Assembly: GCA_002923315.1 (NCBI GenBank) | Contig: BEHM01000003.1 | Location: 34,875-98,874 of the forward strand | Direction of reading: 5' to 3' | Length of the DNA: 64,000 nucleotides | DNA from: a bacterium HR10 | GTDB taxonomy: Bacteria; Acidobacteriota; Blastocatellia; HR10 | Part shown: positions 17,301 through 25,955 of the stretch, piece after piece | Layout of the letters: each line of letters begins with the position of its first letter | How positions within the stretch are numbered: the first letter of the stretch is position 1 | Program-made: the position numbers and the translations under genes | Notes under the pieces: generated by a model | The model's input: the letters and a program-made list of their open reading frames with translations, nothing else | Told to the model about the DNA's origin: nothing | Databases searched by the model: none

Positions 17301-18716
17301 TCATTTCACGCTGATGTTGTAGGCTTTGATCTTGCTGTTGAGCGTCGTCGTGTTCATCCCGAGCAGGCGCGCGGCGCGACTCTGATTGCCGCCGGTGATC
17401 TCCAGCGCGCGCCGGATGAGGCTGATCTCGAACTTGGCGACCTCATCGTAGAAGGAGATGCCCTGCGCGATGGGGATGTCCCGCGCCAGATCATCCGTCC
17501 TCACGCGGTGCAGGAACTCCTCGGCCGCGCGCGGATCGAGGATCTCATCGGGCAGACAGTCGAGCGTGATCCGGTCGCCGCGCGCGATGATGACGGCGCG
17601 CTCGATCACGTTCTCCAACTCGCGCACATTGCCCGGCCACGGATATTCCTCCAGAGCGCGCAGCACCTCCGGATCCAATTCCGTCGAGATGTTTCGATTG
17701 TTCTCGGCATTGAATTTCCGGATGAAGTGTTGGACCAGCGGCAGGATGTCCTCCTTCCGCTCCCGCAGCGGCGGCAGATGGATCGTGATGACGTTGAGCC
17801 GATAGAAGAGGTCTTCGCGAAAGCGCCCCTCGCTCACGGCCTTCTTGAGATCAATATTGGTGGCCGCGATGATCCGCACGTCCACCCGCCGCGTCGTCGT
17901 GTCGCCGAGGGGCGTGAACTCGCGTTCCTGGATGACGCGCAGGAGCTTGGCTTGGATGTCGAGGCTGATGTTGCCGATCTCATCAAGGAAGATGCTGCCG
18001 CCGTCGGCGATCTCGAATCGGCCCTTCTTGGCGGCGATGGCGCCGGTGAAGGCGCCTTTGACGTGACCGAACAGATCGCTCTCCAGAAGCTCCGGAGAGA
18101 CATTGCTGCAGTTGACGGCGACGAACTGACCGGTCTCCGCGCGCGGGCTCATGAAGTGGATGGCGCGGGCGATCAGCTCCTTGCCCGTTCCCGATTCGCC
18201 TTGGATCAGCACGGTCGAGCGCGTGGGGGCCACCTGCGCGACCAGATCGAGGACCTTGCGCATCTTCGGACTGCGTGCGATGATCTGGCGAAGAGCCGAT
18301 CCCTGACGCAGCGTCTGGCTCAGGATGCGGCGCTCCTCGTCCTTGCGACGGCGGCGAATCCCGGCCTCGACCACCTGCACGATCTGATCGTTCTGAAACG
18401 GCTTGCGGATGCAGTTGAAGGCCCCCAGTTGCCAGGCGGCCATCGCCGTCTCGAAGGTCGCATAGGCCGTGATGATGACGACCACGGCCTCGGGGTCGAG
18501 GCGCAGCAGCTCCTGCAGCGTCGCGATCCCCCCCATGCCGGGCATGGAGACGTCGAGCAGGACCAGATCATACGGGCGTTCGCGGAATTTCTCCAACCCT
18601 TCTTCGCCTGTGCGCGCGGTGTCCACACGATAGCCCTCGGCCGTGAGCAGGCTCTCGAGGACATCGCGCATTACTTCTTCATCGTCAATGACCAGGATCG
18701 TCCCCTTGCGACCCAT
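17301..18716 (-). CDS. NtrC-family sigma-54-dependent response regulator
   Basis: A 471-residue regulator. The receiver domain (1-125) has phospho-acceptor Asp55 and an acidic pocket in VIDDEE. The AAA+ activator domain (about 148-380) has Walker A GESGTGKE (173-180), the sigma-54-contact loop GAFTGA (221-226) and Walker B SIFLDEIG (241-248). A Fis-type helix-turn-helix (about 425-468) ends the protein. It activates RNA polymerase carrying sigma-54 after phosphorylation by the sensor kinase encoded 79 bases upstream. Candidate targets are the TonB-dependent receptor gene and its own operon, both preceded by the same paired palindrome; the link is inference from position and symmetry. Confidence 0.95.
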   Translation of the reverse strand: MGRKGTILVIDDEEVMRDVLESLLTAEGYRVDTARTGEEGLEKFRERPYDLVLLDVSMPGMGGIATLQELLRLDPEAVVVIITAYATFETAMAAWQLGAFNCIRKPFQNDQIVQVVEAGIRRRRKDEERRILSQTLRQGSALRQIIARSPKMRKVLDLVAQVAPTRSTVLIQGESGTGKELIARAIHFMSPRAETGQFVAVNCSNVSPELLESDLFGHVKGAFTGAIAAKKGRFEIADGGSIFLDEIGNISLDIQAKLLRVIQEREFTPLGDTTTRRVDVRIIAATNIDLKKAVSEGRFREDLFYRLNVITIHLPPLRERKEDILPLVQHFIRKFNAENNRNISTELDPEVLRALEEYPWPGNVRELENVIERAVIIARGDRITLDCLPDEILDPRAAEEFLHRVRTDDLARDIPIAQGISFYDEVAKFEISLIRRALEITGGNQSRAARLLGMNTTTLNSKIKAYNISVK

Positions 18717-18795
18717 AGCGTTCTAAATGGTAGCACAAGGTACGAGCCGAGCAGAATGGGCGTGTTCGGTGAGGGCGCGCCGTCTTCCGGAGAGA

Positions 18796-21729
18796 TCAAT
18801 CTCCGGCCGCCACGGCTCTTTCCGGCGTCTCGCCCAAGGCGCCTGAGGCGCGCCGAGCGTTCAGAGCAGGCAGCGCGATGGTGAACCGCGTGCCGCGACC
18901 GACCTGGCTCTCGACGAAGATGCGCCCGGCATGTTCTTGGATGATGCCGTAGCTGAGTGCCAGGCCCAGGCCGGTCCCCCGCCCCACGCCCTTGGTCGTG
19001 AAGAACGGATCGTAAATGCGGGCGATGTGTTCGGGCGGGATGCCCACCCCCGTGTCCTCGACGTCCACGCAGACCTGACCATCGCTCAGATAGGCGGCCA
19101 ACGTGAGCCGTCCGCCCTCGGGCATGGCATCGCGCGCGTTCAGGATCAGGTTCATGAAGACCTGCTGCAACTTCGTCGCGTCACCGAGCACCGGCGGCAG
19201 CTCCTCGGCGTATCGTCGCACCACCTCGATGCGCGTATTGCGCAATTGGGGTTCCAGAAGCTGGAGCGTGTCGTCGAGGACGCTTCGGATGTCCAGCTCG
19301 CTCACCGTCGGGCGCTCCATGCGCGCGAAGTTCAACAGACTCTGGACGATCTGTGACGCGCGCAGCACCTGCGTCTCGATCTTCTCCAGGAGCGCGCGAC
19401 GCGGATCGGTCGGGGGGAACTGCTTGAGGAGCATCTGCGTGTAGCTGGAGATCCCCGCCAGCGGCGTGTTCACCTCGTGCGCGACTCCGGCAGCCAGCAG
19501 GCCCAACGAGGAGAGTTTCTCCCGTTGCTGCAATTGCTCCTCAAGCCGCACCCGATGCGTCAGGTCTTCGAGGACGAGCAGCGATCCCGAGGGCCCGCCC
19601 GAGCGCATCCAGAGCGGGACGAGCGAGACATTGAGGACGAGATCACGGTCCTCACCCGCGCGCCAGCGGAACTTATAGATGTTTCGCACCTCGGGCACGG
19701 CCCATCCGTGAGGATGCGTGACGTCGCGGAGCGCGCGGAGGAGGTCCGGGTCCAGAAGCTCTTCGATCGGACGGTCGAGCGCTTGCGGACGCGGGATCCC
19801 CACGAGTGCTTCCGCCGCCGAATTCCACATCGTGACGCGCCCTTCAGGCGTGAGGGCGATGATCCCCATATTGATGGATTCGATGACGCTCTCGCTGAAC
19901 TCCTTGAGTTGGGCCAACTCGGCAGCGCGGCGGGCCTGCTCACCGTAGAGGAGGCTATTTTCGATGGCAATGGCGAGGTATCCGGAGATGACGCGCAGCA
20001 GCCCGACATCCTCCGAGGTGAGAAGCGGCGCCTCCATGGGCCGACCGAGCGCCAGGATCGCGATCGGCCGATCGTGAGTCAGGCAGGGGACGAAATACTG
20101 CAGATCATCCACGCCGCGCGCGAAGGTCTCCGGGAGCCAGGGGGTCACCTCGCGCGCGAGGACGCCACTGCGGCCGCTCTCGGCCAGGACGATCCGCCCG
20201 AAATCCGGAGGCAGCTCCAGATCCGCCGCCGACACGCCTCGAGAGAAGGCGAGGCGATATCCCACCGGCGTGCGCGCGTCCTCGATGAAGATGGCGATCT
20301 TCTCGACCGAGAAGATCCGTCGCAGGTGTTCCGCTGTTCGCTCCAGCAGGGCCTCCAGATCCGTCGTCGCCGAGATCGTCCGGATGAAGGCATCGAGACT
20401 GCGGCGGGCGCTATATCGCTCGCCGTAAAAGAGCCGATCCATGCGCTCCATGAGCCAATTCTTGATCGGCGCGAAGAGCATGGCGATGGCGAGCACTCCG
20501 CCCACGGTGACGGCCTGAATGAACCAGGTCGGCGCATTCGGCACCAGTTCGGTGATGAGCGTCGCCCCCTTGCCCAGAATGATCGCATAGAGCGCGGCCA
20601 CCGACGCCGTCGCGAGGAAATGGACGAAGCTGCGCCGCACGATCACGTCCACGTCCATCAGCCGATACCGCACGATCGAGTAGCCGAACGACAGAGGGAT
20701 GAAGATGAGCGGGCCGATGGCCAGCGCTTCGGCGACCGGAGAGACGTTCGGGGTGACGAAATATGTGTAGAGCTCGTAGGCCGTGAAGGGGAGGATGCTC
20801 ACGCCGAGTCCCCAGACGATCCACTTCATCTGTTGTCGCAGCAGGGGAGTCTCGGCCTTGAGAAATGTGCGGACCAGGAGACCACCGCCCGCGAGGAAGC
20901 AGCCGATGAATTGAATGAGCGCCGCCGCGTCCAGGTGCGCGCGCAACCGCACCACCGATTCGGTGCGAGGTCGCCAGCCAGTCGCCAACGCGATCTCCAG
21001 GGCCAGCAGGATCATGGCCGGCATGTAAATGGCCACCGTAACCGCACGCCGCTGCCGCACGATCTGCCGCCGGAGTGGAAACAGCGCCGCGAAGTGCAGA
21101 AAGAGTGGGGCCAGAAGCAGCAGCGCGGCATTATCGGCCAGGAAGATGATCCAATCCAGCCGATCGAACGTCTCCGTGAAGCTGTAGAAATGGACGACGA
21201 AAGCCATCAAGCAGATCAAGTAGAAATGGCGCACATACGGAGCCCGCCCCTGCTTGAGTAGCACGTAGAGGCCGATCACCAGGTAGACGACGCCAATGGC
21301 CGCCAGATAGAGGCCTCGCCCGAGCTTCTGCGGCTTGGCCACTAATTCGGGGATGTCTGCCACCCACGTCGAGCGATCCCCGTAGACATTGGCGCGTTCG
21401 ATGAGGTAGGAGATCGGTGCTCCGACACCCGCCGCCTCGAGATAGATCTGGACATCGCTTGCGCGCGCGACAGCGTCGAAGGGGGAGCTGCCGCTCAGGC
21501 TGATCCCCACCAGGCGATCACCTCGGCGCACTCCAGCTCGTGCGGCCGGACCCTCGGGGTCCACGATCGTCGCGACGATCCCCCGAGGAGAGTCCGCCCA
21601 CGTCACCCCATCATATGGAATTTGAGGCCGCTTGAGACGAGAGTGGAGGTTGAGGGTCCCCAGCAGGACCAATGCGCCGGTCACAAGCAGGAGGAATATC
21701 GTTTGTCGGCTCAACCTCCTCGGCATCAT
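18796..21729 (-). CDS. PDZ-7TM-GAF-PAS sensor histidine kinase
   Basis: A 977-residue membrane kinase. A TM helix (about 9-25) leads to a PDZ-like domain (about 45-115, GIVATIV..GVRRGDRL) on the outer side. A block of about seven TM helices (138-385) is followed by a last helix pair near 410. GAF covers about 445-595, PAS about 610-725, the HisKA dimerisation helix has His751 (GVAHEVNTPL), and the HATPase domain runs from about 850 to 960 with DTGVGIPP and GTGLGLAL. It should phosphorylate the NtrC-type regulator encoded 79 bases downstream. PDZ suggests sensing of unfolded or C-terminal peptides in the periplasm, as in DegS-type sensors (inference). Two ATGs (21729 and 21726) are possible starts. 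Confidence 0.92.
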   Translation of the reverse strand: MMPRRLSRQTIFLLLVTGALVLLGTLNLHSRLKRPQIPYDGVTWADSPRGIVATIVDPEGPAARAGVRRGDRLVGISLSGSSPFDAVARASDVQIYLEAAGVGAPISYLIERANVYGDRSTWVADIPELVAKPQKLGRGLYLAAIGVVYLVIGLYVLLKQGRAPYVRHFYLICLMAFVVHFYSFTETFDRLDWIIFLADNAALLLLAPLFLHFAALFPLRRQIVRQRRAVTVAIYMPAMILLALEIALATGWRPRTESVVRLRAHLDAAALIQFIGCFLAGGGLLVRTFLKAETPLLRQQMKWIVWGLGVSILPFTAYELYTYFVTPNVSPVAEALAIGPLIFIPLSFGYSIVRYRLMDVDVIVRRSFVHFLATASVAALYAIILGKGATLITELVPNAPTWFIQAVTVGGVLAIAMLFAPIKNWLMERMDRLFYGERYSARRSLDAFIRTISATTDLEALLERTAEHLRRIFSVEKIAIFIEDARTPVGYRLAFSRGVSAADLELPPDFGRIVLAESGRSGVLAREVTPWLPETFARGVDDLQYFVPCLTHDRPIAILALGRPMEAPLLTSEDVGLLRVISGYLAIAIENSLLYGEQARRAAELAQLKEFSESVIESINMGIIALTPEGRVTMWNSAAEALVGIPRPQALDRPIEELLDPDLLRALRDVTHPHGWAVPEVRNIYKFRWRAGEDRDLVLNVSLVPLWMRSGGPSGSLLVLEDLTHRVRLEEQLQQREKLSSLGLLAAGVAHEVNTPLAGISSYTQMLLKQFPPTDPRRALLEKIETQVLRASQIVQSLLNFARMERPTVSELDIRSVLDDTLQLLEPQLRNTRIEVVRRYAEELPPVLGDATKLQQVFMNLILNARDAMPEGGRLTLAAYLSDGQVCVDVEDTGVGIPPEHIARIYDPFFTTKGVGRGTGLGLALSYGIIQEHAGRIFVESQVGRGTRFTIALPALNARRASGALGETPERAVAAGD

Positions 21730-21742
21730 CGCCAGTTATGTA

Positions 21743-21758
21743 AGCAAATTCCATTCCG
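21743..21758 (-). promoter_or_regulatory. Possible degenerate sigma-54 promoter of the kinase operon
   Basis: On the minus strand CGGAATG-GAAT-TTGCT keeps the essential GG and GC at the right 10-base separation and has a perfect -12 box, but only 4 of 7 bases of the -24 box. The predicted start would fall about 3 bases before the first ATG, an unusually short leader. The paired palindrome lies 78 bp upstream, similar to the receptor promoter. Confidence 0.4.
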
Positions 21759-21836
21759 CGAAATGCGCAGCGACGGTAACCGCTGAATTTTCAGCCCGTT
21801 CCCTCAAGAGAGGGGATGTTGGGGCTTCACCAAACC

Positions 21837-21873
21837 TTCCATTTTTTCGGAAACTCCTTCCATATTTTCGGAA
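21837..21873. promoter_or_regulatory. Second copy of the tandem palindromic operator
   Basis: TTCCATTTTTTCGGAA (21837-21852) and TTCCATATTTTCGGAA (21858-21873) again have 21-bp start-to-start spacing and a 5-base spacer. They lie about 108-144 bp upstream of the sensor kinase start codon, in the 188-base gap between the kinase gene and the stop codon of the upstream gene. Three of the four boxes in the window share TTTTCGGAA. Confidence 0.8.
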
Positions 21874-21917
21874 GTTGCTGCCGCTCATGCCGCGACCAGA
21901 GCCAGAGGCCCAGAGCG

Positions 21918-23609
21918 TCAGAAGCGCAAGGCGAGGCTCCCCCGAATCGAGCGAGGCGCGCGGACCAGGAGGAGCCCGCTCCCCTCCGCATGCGCGTTCT
22001 GGGGCCATGCGATCAGATTCCGCGCTTCAATGATGGCTTCCCAGCGACCCGGCAAAAAGGCGATGCTCGGCAGTTCCTGAGCGATGATCAGCGTCAGGCC
22101 GGGATCAAGGGGGGGCAAGTGAGGAAGGCCATCTTCCAATGGCCGCTCCCACACGGGCGCGATCAGCACCGAGAGGACGTGAGAGGGGAGGCGATAGAAC
22201 GGGTCCGCATCCATCGCGCTCCATCTCCGCGCGGCGCGGAAGTGAGCCGCCACGCGCGTGCGCGTGCGGGCGAACATGGCGTCCACGCGTCCGGCCAGCA
22301 GGTGAAAATCGCGGGGCGGGAGGGCACCGACCGTCTTCTCGGAAGGCGACGACCGTTCAGTGCCGAAGGCGTAGCCGACGGTCGCCCTCACCGAACCGCC
22401 AAGCGGGCGAGTGTAGAGGACGCGAAGGCCGTGACGTGATCCGATCCCTGCGGAGAAGACGCTCGCGCCGTGGTCCGCTTGCCCCAGCTCCTCACTTGGG
22501 CTCGCATTCTGAAAGATCGCGATCTCCAGCTTGTGCTGCTCTCCGAGCGCCCGCTCCAGGCCCACCTGCCACTGATGGCCCCCATCCATTGGGCGCCCAT
22601 CCCATTGGAGGTGAGGCCGAGCGGGATAGGGCGCCGGGAGCGCAGCGCTTCCGCGTGTGAGATCGGCATGCACTTCCTGGAGCGAGGAGAAGTCAGCCTT
22701 GATCCGCGTGTGTTCGGTGAGCGTCCATCGCAGACCGAGTCGGGGGATAGTCTCCCAGGAGGCAAGTCCATGCGCGCGAGTTCGCTGCACGTCCAGACCA
22801 TAGGTGAGCGAGAGCGCGGATGCGACGTCCCATTGATCGGCGATTCGAAATGCCAATTGCCGCGCCTCATGTGGCCATTCCGGAGTCGCGCGCCATTCGG
22901 TCGCGGCGATCACAGCGTTCAGACGATGGGACTTGAACGGCTTGGCCACGGCCTCCATCTCCCATCGCCCCGGATATCCCCCCCATCCCGTCGTCTGCGC
23001 GGCGATAGCGAGCGCCAGCCGAGGAGATAGCTCTTGCGCGAAGGCGAGATTCATCGCGCCGCCCGAGGCCACGCGCCGCCGATCTCCGCGAAGAGAGCCA
23101 CTGGTGATGGTCACCTGTCCGCGCCACCGGCCATCGAGGAAGCCAACGAGGACGCGCTCTTCCATCTCGCCATTCTTGTTGAACCGCAGGACGTGACGGC
23201 GCGAGGCGCGAACGGCCCATCGGTAATCATCGCGATCCTGGCGGCGTTCGACCAGGGTGTCCGTCCGCCGCAGCTCCAGGTCGAAGCTGAGGATGACCTG
23301 CGGCTTGATCTCGACGATGCGAGCGACGGGGAGAAAGCCCCGTGCTTCTGCCCGCACGCGATATGAGCCCGGAGCCAGGTTCTTGATGAGATATTTGCCG
23401 TCCATGCCCGTGCGCAGCATCTTCACCGGCCGATCCGACGTATTGGCCGGCAAGAGTCGCACGATTGCACCGATGACCGGATTCCCCGCCTCGTCGAGAA
23501 CGACGCCCATGATCCCTCCCGAAGGGCGAGGCGGCGAGGAGGCATGCGCAGGCATGCTCAGAAGAGCGAACACACACACGACGGCCGGAAAGACGCGCGA
23601 CGGTCTCAT
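21918..23609 (-). CDS. Carboxypeptidase-regulatory-domain outer-membrane barrel protein, unknown function
   Basis: A 563-residue protein. A signal peptide (about 1-24, ending MPAHAS) precedes a carboxypeptidase-regulatory-like beta-sandwich (about 30-105, GVVLDEAGNPVIGAIV). The remainder has no plug domain but many amphipathic strands and a terminal SLALRF, as expected of an outer-membrane barrel. It is about half the size of the Oar-like receptors in this window. The start at 23609 has AAAGGGGGTG upstream and begins the signal peptide. A TTGACA-N18-CACAAT promoter lies at 23733-23762. I do not recognise a ligand or pathway. Confidence 0.72.
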   Translation of the reverse strand: MRPSRVFPAVVCVFALLSMPAHASSPPRPSGGIMGVVLDEAGNPVIGAIVRLLPANTSDRPVKMLRTGMDGKYLIKNLAPGSYRVRAEARGFLPVARIVEIKPQVILSFDLELRRTDTLVERRQDRDDYRWAVRASRRHVLRFNKNGEMEERVLVGFLDGRWRGQVTITSGSLRGDRRRVASGGAMNLAFAQELSPRLALAIAAQTTGWGGYPGRWEMEAVAKPFKSHRLNAVIAATEWRATPEWPHEARQLAFRIADQWDVASALSLTYGLDVQRTRAHGLASWETIPRLGLRWTLTEHTRIKADFSSLQEVHADLTRGSAALPAPYPARPHLQWDGRPMDGGHQWQVGLERALGEQHKLEIAIFQNASPSEELGQADHGASVFSAGIGSRHGLRVLYTRPLGGSVRATVGYAFGTERSSPSEKTVGALPPRDFHLLAGRVDAMFARTRTRVAAHFRAARRWSAMDADPFYRLPSHVLSVLIAPVWERPLEDGLPHLPPLDPGLTLIIAQELPSIAFLPGRWEAIIEARNLIAWPQNAHAEGSGLLLVRAPRSIRGSLALRF

Positions 23610-23732
23610 ATTCACCCCCTTTCTCGGAGCACTCCCCCGATGGCAGGCTCGCGCGCCTGATCGTGTGGGGTCTTCGCGAAGACGACGCGCGGGCAATGTC
23701 GAACATTTCGGTCGGCCATCATAACCGGTGAG

Positions 23733-23762
23733 ATTGTGCCCGATGGCCCGACGGCCTGTCAA
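23733..23762 (-). promoter_or_regulatory. Putative sigma-70 promoter
   Basis: The minus strand has a perfect TTGACA (23762-23757) and CACAAT (23738-23733) separated by 18 bases, upstream of the barrel-protein gene. The leader would be about 115 bases. Confidence 0.5.
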
Positions 23763-23820
23763 GCGCATGGGCTTTTTCTGATCCCGTGCGCTTCCGCCTC
23801 CCCCCGCGAGCCCACGGCGC

Positions 23821-24249
23821 TTATTTCGTCGTCTCCGGCCATCGCGTTTGATAGTGGCATTCGGCGCAGTAGGTGATGATTCGGCCAAAGAGCATCACGG
23901 CGAGCATCGCGTCCTTACGATCGGCTTGGTTCTTCACCGACTGCGTGTCGCGCGCGAGATTGCGCGAGATGTTCGCCAGATCAGCGTTCGTCTCCAGTTT
24001 CGCGTACTCCTCGGCGAGTCGGATGAGTGCCGCCGCCTGCGCGCTCAGCTCTTGGAAATCCGCATCGGTGAACTTCGCTTCGATCGCTCCAGCGAAGATC
24101 TTCTCGTGCAGGGCCCGATAGGCGTGCCCCATCTCGACCATGTTCTCCTTCTTCGAGCGTTGTCCCGGAGGATCCGCGCCCAGAGAAGCGCGCCCCACGG
24201 GGATCCCCATGAGCATTCCGACCACGATCCACCCGACCACCGTCCTCAT
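23821..24249 (-). CDS. Periplasmic single-haem c-type cytochrome-like protein
   Basis: A 142-residue protein. A signal peptide (about 1-22) leads to an all-helical body, and a single CxxCH haem-binding motif (CAECH) sits near residue 131, 11 residues from the end. A C-terminal haem site on a helical protein of this length resembles class II cytochromes (cytochrome c' fold), but sequence alone does not settle it. The start at 24249 is preferred over an upstream GTG because AGGAGGTG lies 7-8 bases before it. A likely electron-transfer or ligand-binding role is inference. Divergent from the ferredoxin gene. Confidence 0.75.
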   Translation of the reverse strand: MRTVVGWIVVGMLMGIPVGRASLGADPPGQRSKKENMVEMGHAYRALHEKIFAGAIEAKFTDADFQELSAQAAALIRLAEEYAKLETNADLANISRNLARDTQSVKNQADRKDAMLAVMLFGRIITYCAECHYQTRWPETTK

Positions 24250-24306
24250 GGTTGTCACCTCCTCACGGCGTTCTCGGGGCTAGTGTAGCATATCCGCGGA
24301 GAGGCT

Positions 24307-24318
24307 TCCGCATGCGGA
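24307..24318. promoter_or_regulatory. 12-bp perfect palindrome between divergent cytochrome and ferredoxin genes
   Basis: TCCGCATGCGGA is its own reverse complement and lies in the shared upstream region, about 20-31 bases upstream of a TACACT -10-like box for the cytochrome gene (24282-24287, minus strand) and 40 bases before the ferredoxin -35. It could be an operator; no regulator is identified. Confidence 0.3.
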
Positions 24319-24357
24319 GGGAGCACGCGAGGACTTTGCGCGTGAACGGAATCGCCC

Positions 24358-24386
24358 TTGCCAGAGCCGGCGAAATCGGGTATAAG
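24358..24386 (+). promoter_or_regulatory. Putative sigma-70 promoter of ferredoxin gene
   Basis: TTGCCA (24358-24363), a 17-base spacer and TATAAG (24381-24386) lie 44 bases upstream of the ferredoxin start codon. Confidence 0.5.
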
Positions 24387-24429
24387 GGACAATTCAAGTT
24401 TCGCGGCACTCTCGCGTGGAGGGAGAAGC

Positions 24430-24735
24430 ATGGCATATACGATTGCAGAACCGTGCATCGGCACAAAGGACACGGCCTGCGTGGATGTCTGCCCGGTGGA
24501 TTGCATTCACCCGGGGAAGAACGAGCCCGGATACGATATCGTCGAGCAGCTCTACATCAACCCTGAGGAGTGCATCGACTGCGGCGCGTGCGTGCCGGCC
24601 TGCCCGGTCGAGGCGATCTTCCCGAACGACGAAGTTCCCGAGAAGTGGGCGTTCTACATCGAGAAGAATGCCGATTACTATGCGCTCTCGGCGGCTGAGT
24701 TTCAGGCCAAGTGGAATTCGCCGAAGCCGGAGTGA
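24430..24735 (+). CDS. 7Fe-type ferredoxin ([3Fe-4S][4Fe-4S])
   Basis: A 101-residue soluble ferredoxin. The first Cys set (CIGTKDTACVDVCPVDCI) has the longer spacing typical of bacterial seven-iron ferredoxins of the Thermus/Mycobacterium FdxA type. The second set is CIDCGACVPACPVEAI, followed by a C-terminal extension with YIEKNADYY. It carries electrons in the cytoplasm; its partners are not evident here. The start at 24430 is preceded by GGAGGGAGAAGC and places the usual AYTIAEPC at the N-terminus. Monocistronic, with its own promoter. Confidence 0.95.
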   Translation: MAYTIAEPCIGTKDTACVDVCPVDCIHPGKNEPGYDIVEQLYINPEECIDCGACVPACPVEAIFPNDEVPEKWAFYIEKNADYYALSAAEFQAKWNSPKPE

Positions 24736-24859
24736 GTCCGGGCGCATCACGAACATCGGCGTCTGAGCGGGCGAGAGGGAGTGCCCCCCTCGGAAGAGGC
24801 CAATGGGGTATTCCGATGGGCATTCTCCCGAGTGTGAGCGGACGCCGTGATATTCTGAA

Positions 24860-25903
24860 TCACAGAGGATGGAGTCCCAGAAGGGCCTCCAGCAATCGAA
24901 TGGCATCGTGAGCGGTGATGATCCCGTCGCAATTCACATCCGCTCTTGGTGTGGGCGGCGCTTTTCCTTGAAGGATACGCAACACGAGCTGCAAGTCCTG
25001 CCGATCCAGACGCCCGTCTCCGTTCACGTCTCCAGAGTGTCCGCACGACGGTGAGCCGATGCGAAAGGGATCGCTCTCGGTCAGGGCGAAGCCCACGTCA
25101 TTGAAGGCGAGGACCGCAATGCGCGCGGATTCGGTGGGAACGTCGGGGACGATCCAGAGAAAGCTCCGCGTCTCGGCCGGCAGTCCGCTCGCGATCGGGT
25201 CCGGGAGCGCGCCCGCGCGGGGGAAGAAGAGGAGGTCGAAGGAGGTCGCCTGGGACGCGGTCCAGTGGATGACGATCGGCTGGCCGGGACGAAAAGTCTC
25301 CCCTCCGCGGGGGAAACGCACCATCGCCGTCGGATACGAGGGGGGGACGATCGTGGATTCCGCGGAATAGATCCAATCCCCCAGGCGCGTCCCATCTCCA
25401 TCAGCGGCATTCCCGGTCGCATAAAAGGTGACGGGACCGACATCGTGCTCGGGCGCGCGCCAGGCGAAGATCCACTGCGCGCGATCCGGTTGTCCGGCGA
25501 ACGTGCCGGCGCGCGTGTGTTGGACATACAGACGTCCCGTGGGCCCTGTGACGATCTGCGTGTGGGCGGGGTCCGTGAGCACGAATTCCCCGGCTGGTTC
25601 GAGTGTGTTCGTCGCGAGCGCCGTCAGTTGAAAACCCCAACGGCGCTGTCCCGCGTGTTCGAGCCTCACGGTGACCGGCAGCGTCTGGCCCAATTCATAC
25701 CGAGCGGGATGTTCGAGCTTCAACTCGCCCGGTCCGCGATCGGTCTCTTCCCCGAACGAATCATGACATTCCGTGCAGGCGCCCTCGCCCGGAGCCCGCG
25801 TGAATCCGGGAGGTGGGCCTGTCGAGAGCCCGAAGCCAACCAGCCCCACCGCCATGAGGAAGCCGAGGGCGAAGAGGCAAACACCGTAGGCGCGCTTGCT
25901 CAT
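24860..25903 (-). CDS. Secreted Reeler/choice-of-anchor V-like protein with CxxCH and dockerin-like repeats
   Basis: A 347-residue protein. After a signal peptide (about 1-27) there is a CxxCH haem-type motif (CTECHDSF) near residue 44, then a beta-rich Reeler/choice-of-anchor V-like domain (about 50-190). A second beta domain covers about 195-285. A C-terminal pair of Ca-binding dockerin-like repeats (GDVNGDGRLDRQDL and ADVNCDGIITAHDA) fills about 290-347. The start at 25903 gives a proper signal peptide; a longer frame overlaps the upstream gene. It is the last gene of the DUF1800-DUF1501 cluster and is likely exported. No cohesin partner is in view, so cellulosome function is not implied. 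Confidence 0.78.
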   Translation of the reverse strand: MSKRAYGVCLFALGFLMAVGLVGFGLSTGPPPGFTRAPGEGACTECHDSFGEETDRGPGELKLEHPARYELGQTLPVTVRLEHAGQRRWGFQLTALATNTLEPAGEFVLTDPAHTQIVTGPTGRLYVQHTRAGTFAGQPDRAQWIFAWRAPEHDVGPVTFYATGNAADGDGTRLGDWIYSAESTIVPPSYPTAMVRFPRGGETFRPGQPIVIHWTASQATSFDLLFFPRAGALPDPIASGLPAETRSFLWIVPDVPTESARIAVLAFNDVGFALTESDPFRIGSPSCGHSGDVNGDGRLDRQDLQLVLRILQGKAPPTPRADVNCDGIITAHDAIRLLEALLGLHPL

Positions 25904-25955
25904 CCTTGCGCTCGGGGCCCGCGACAAATGGGGCCTCGGCTTCGCCAGCGGCCGT

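Noticed and set aside
24860..25160. A cellulosome component because of the dockerin-like repeats.
   Set aside because: No cohesin or glycosidase genes are in the window; dockerin-like repeats occur in many non-cellulosomal secreted proteins.
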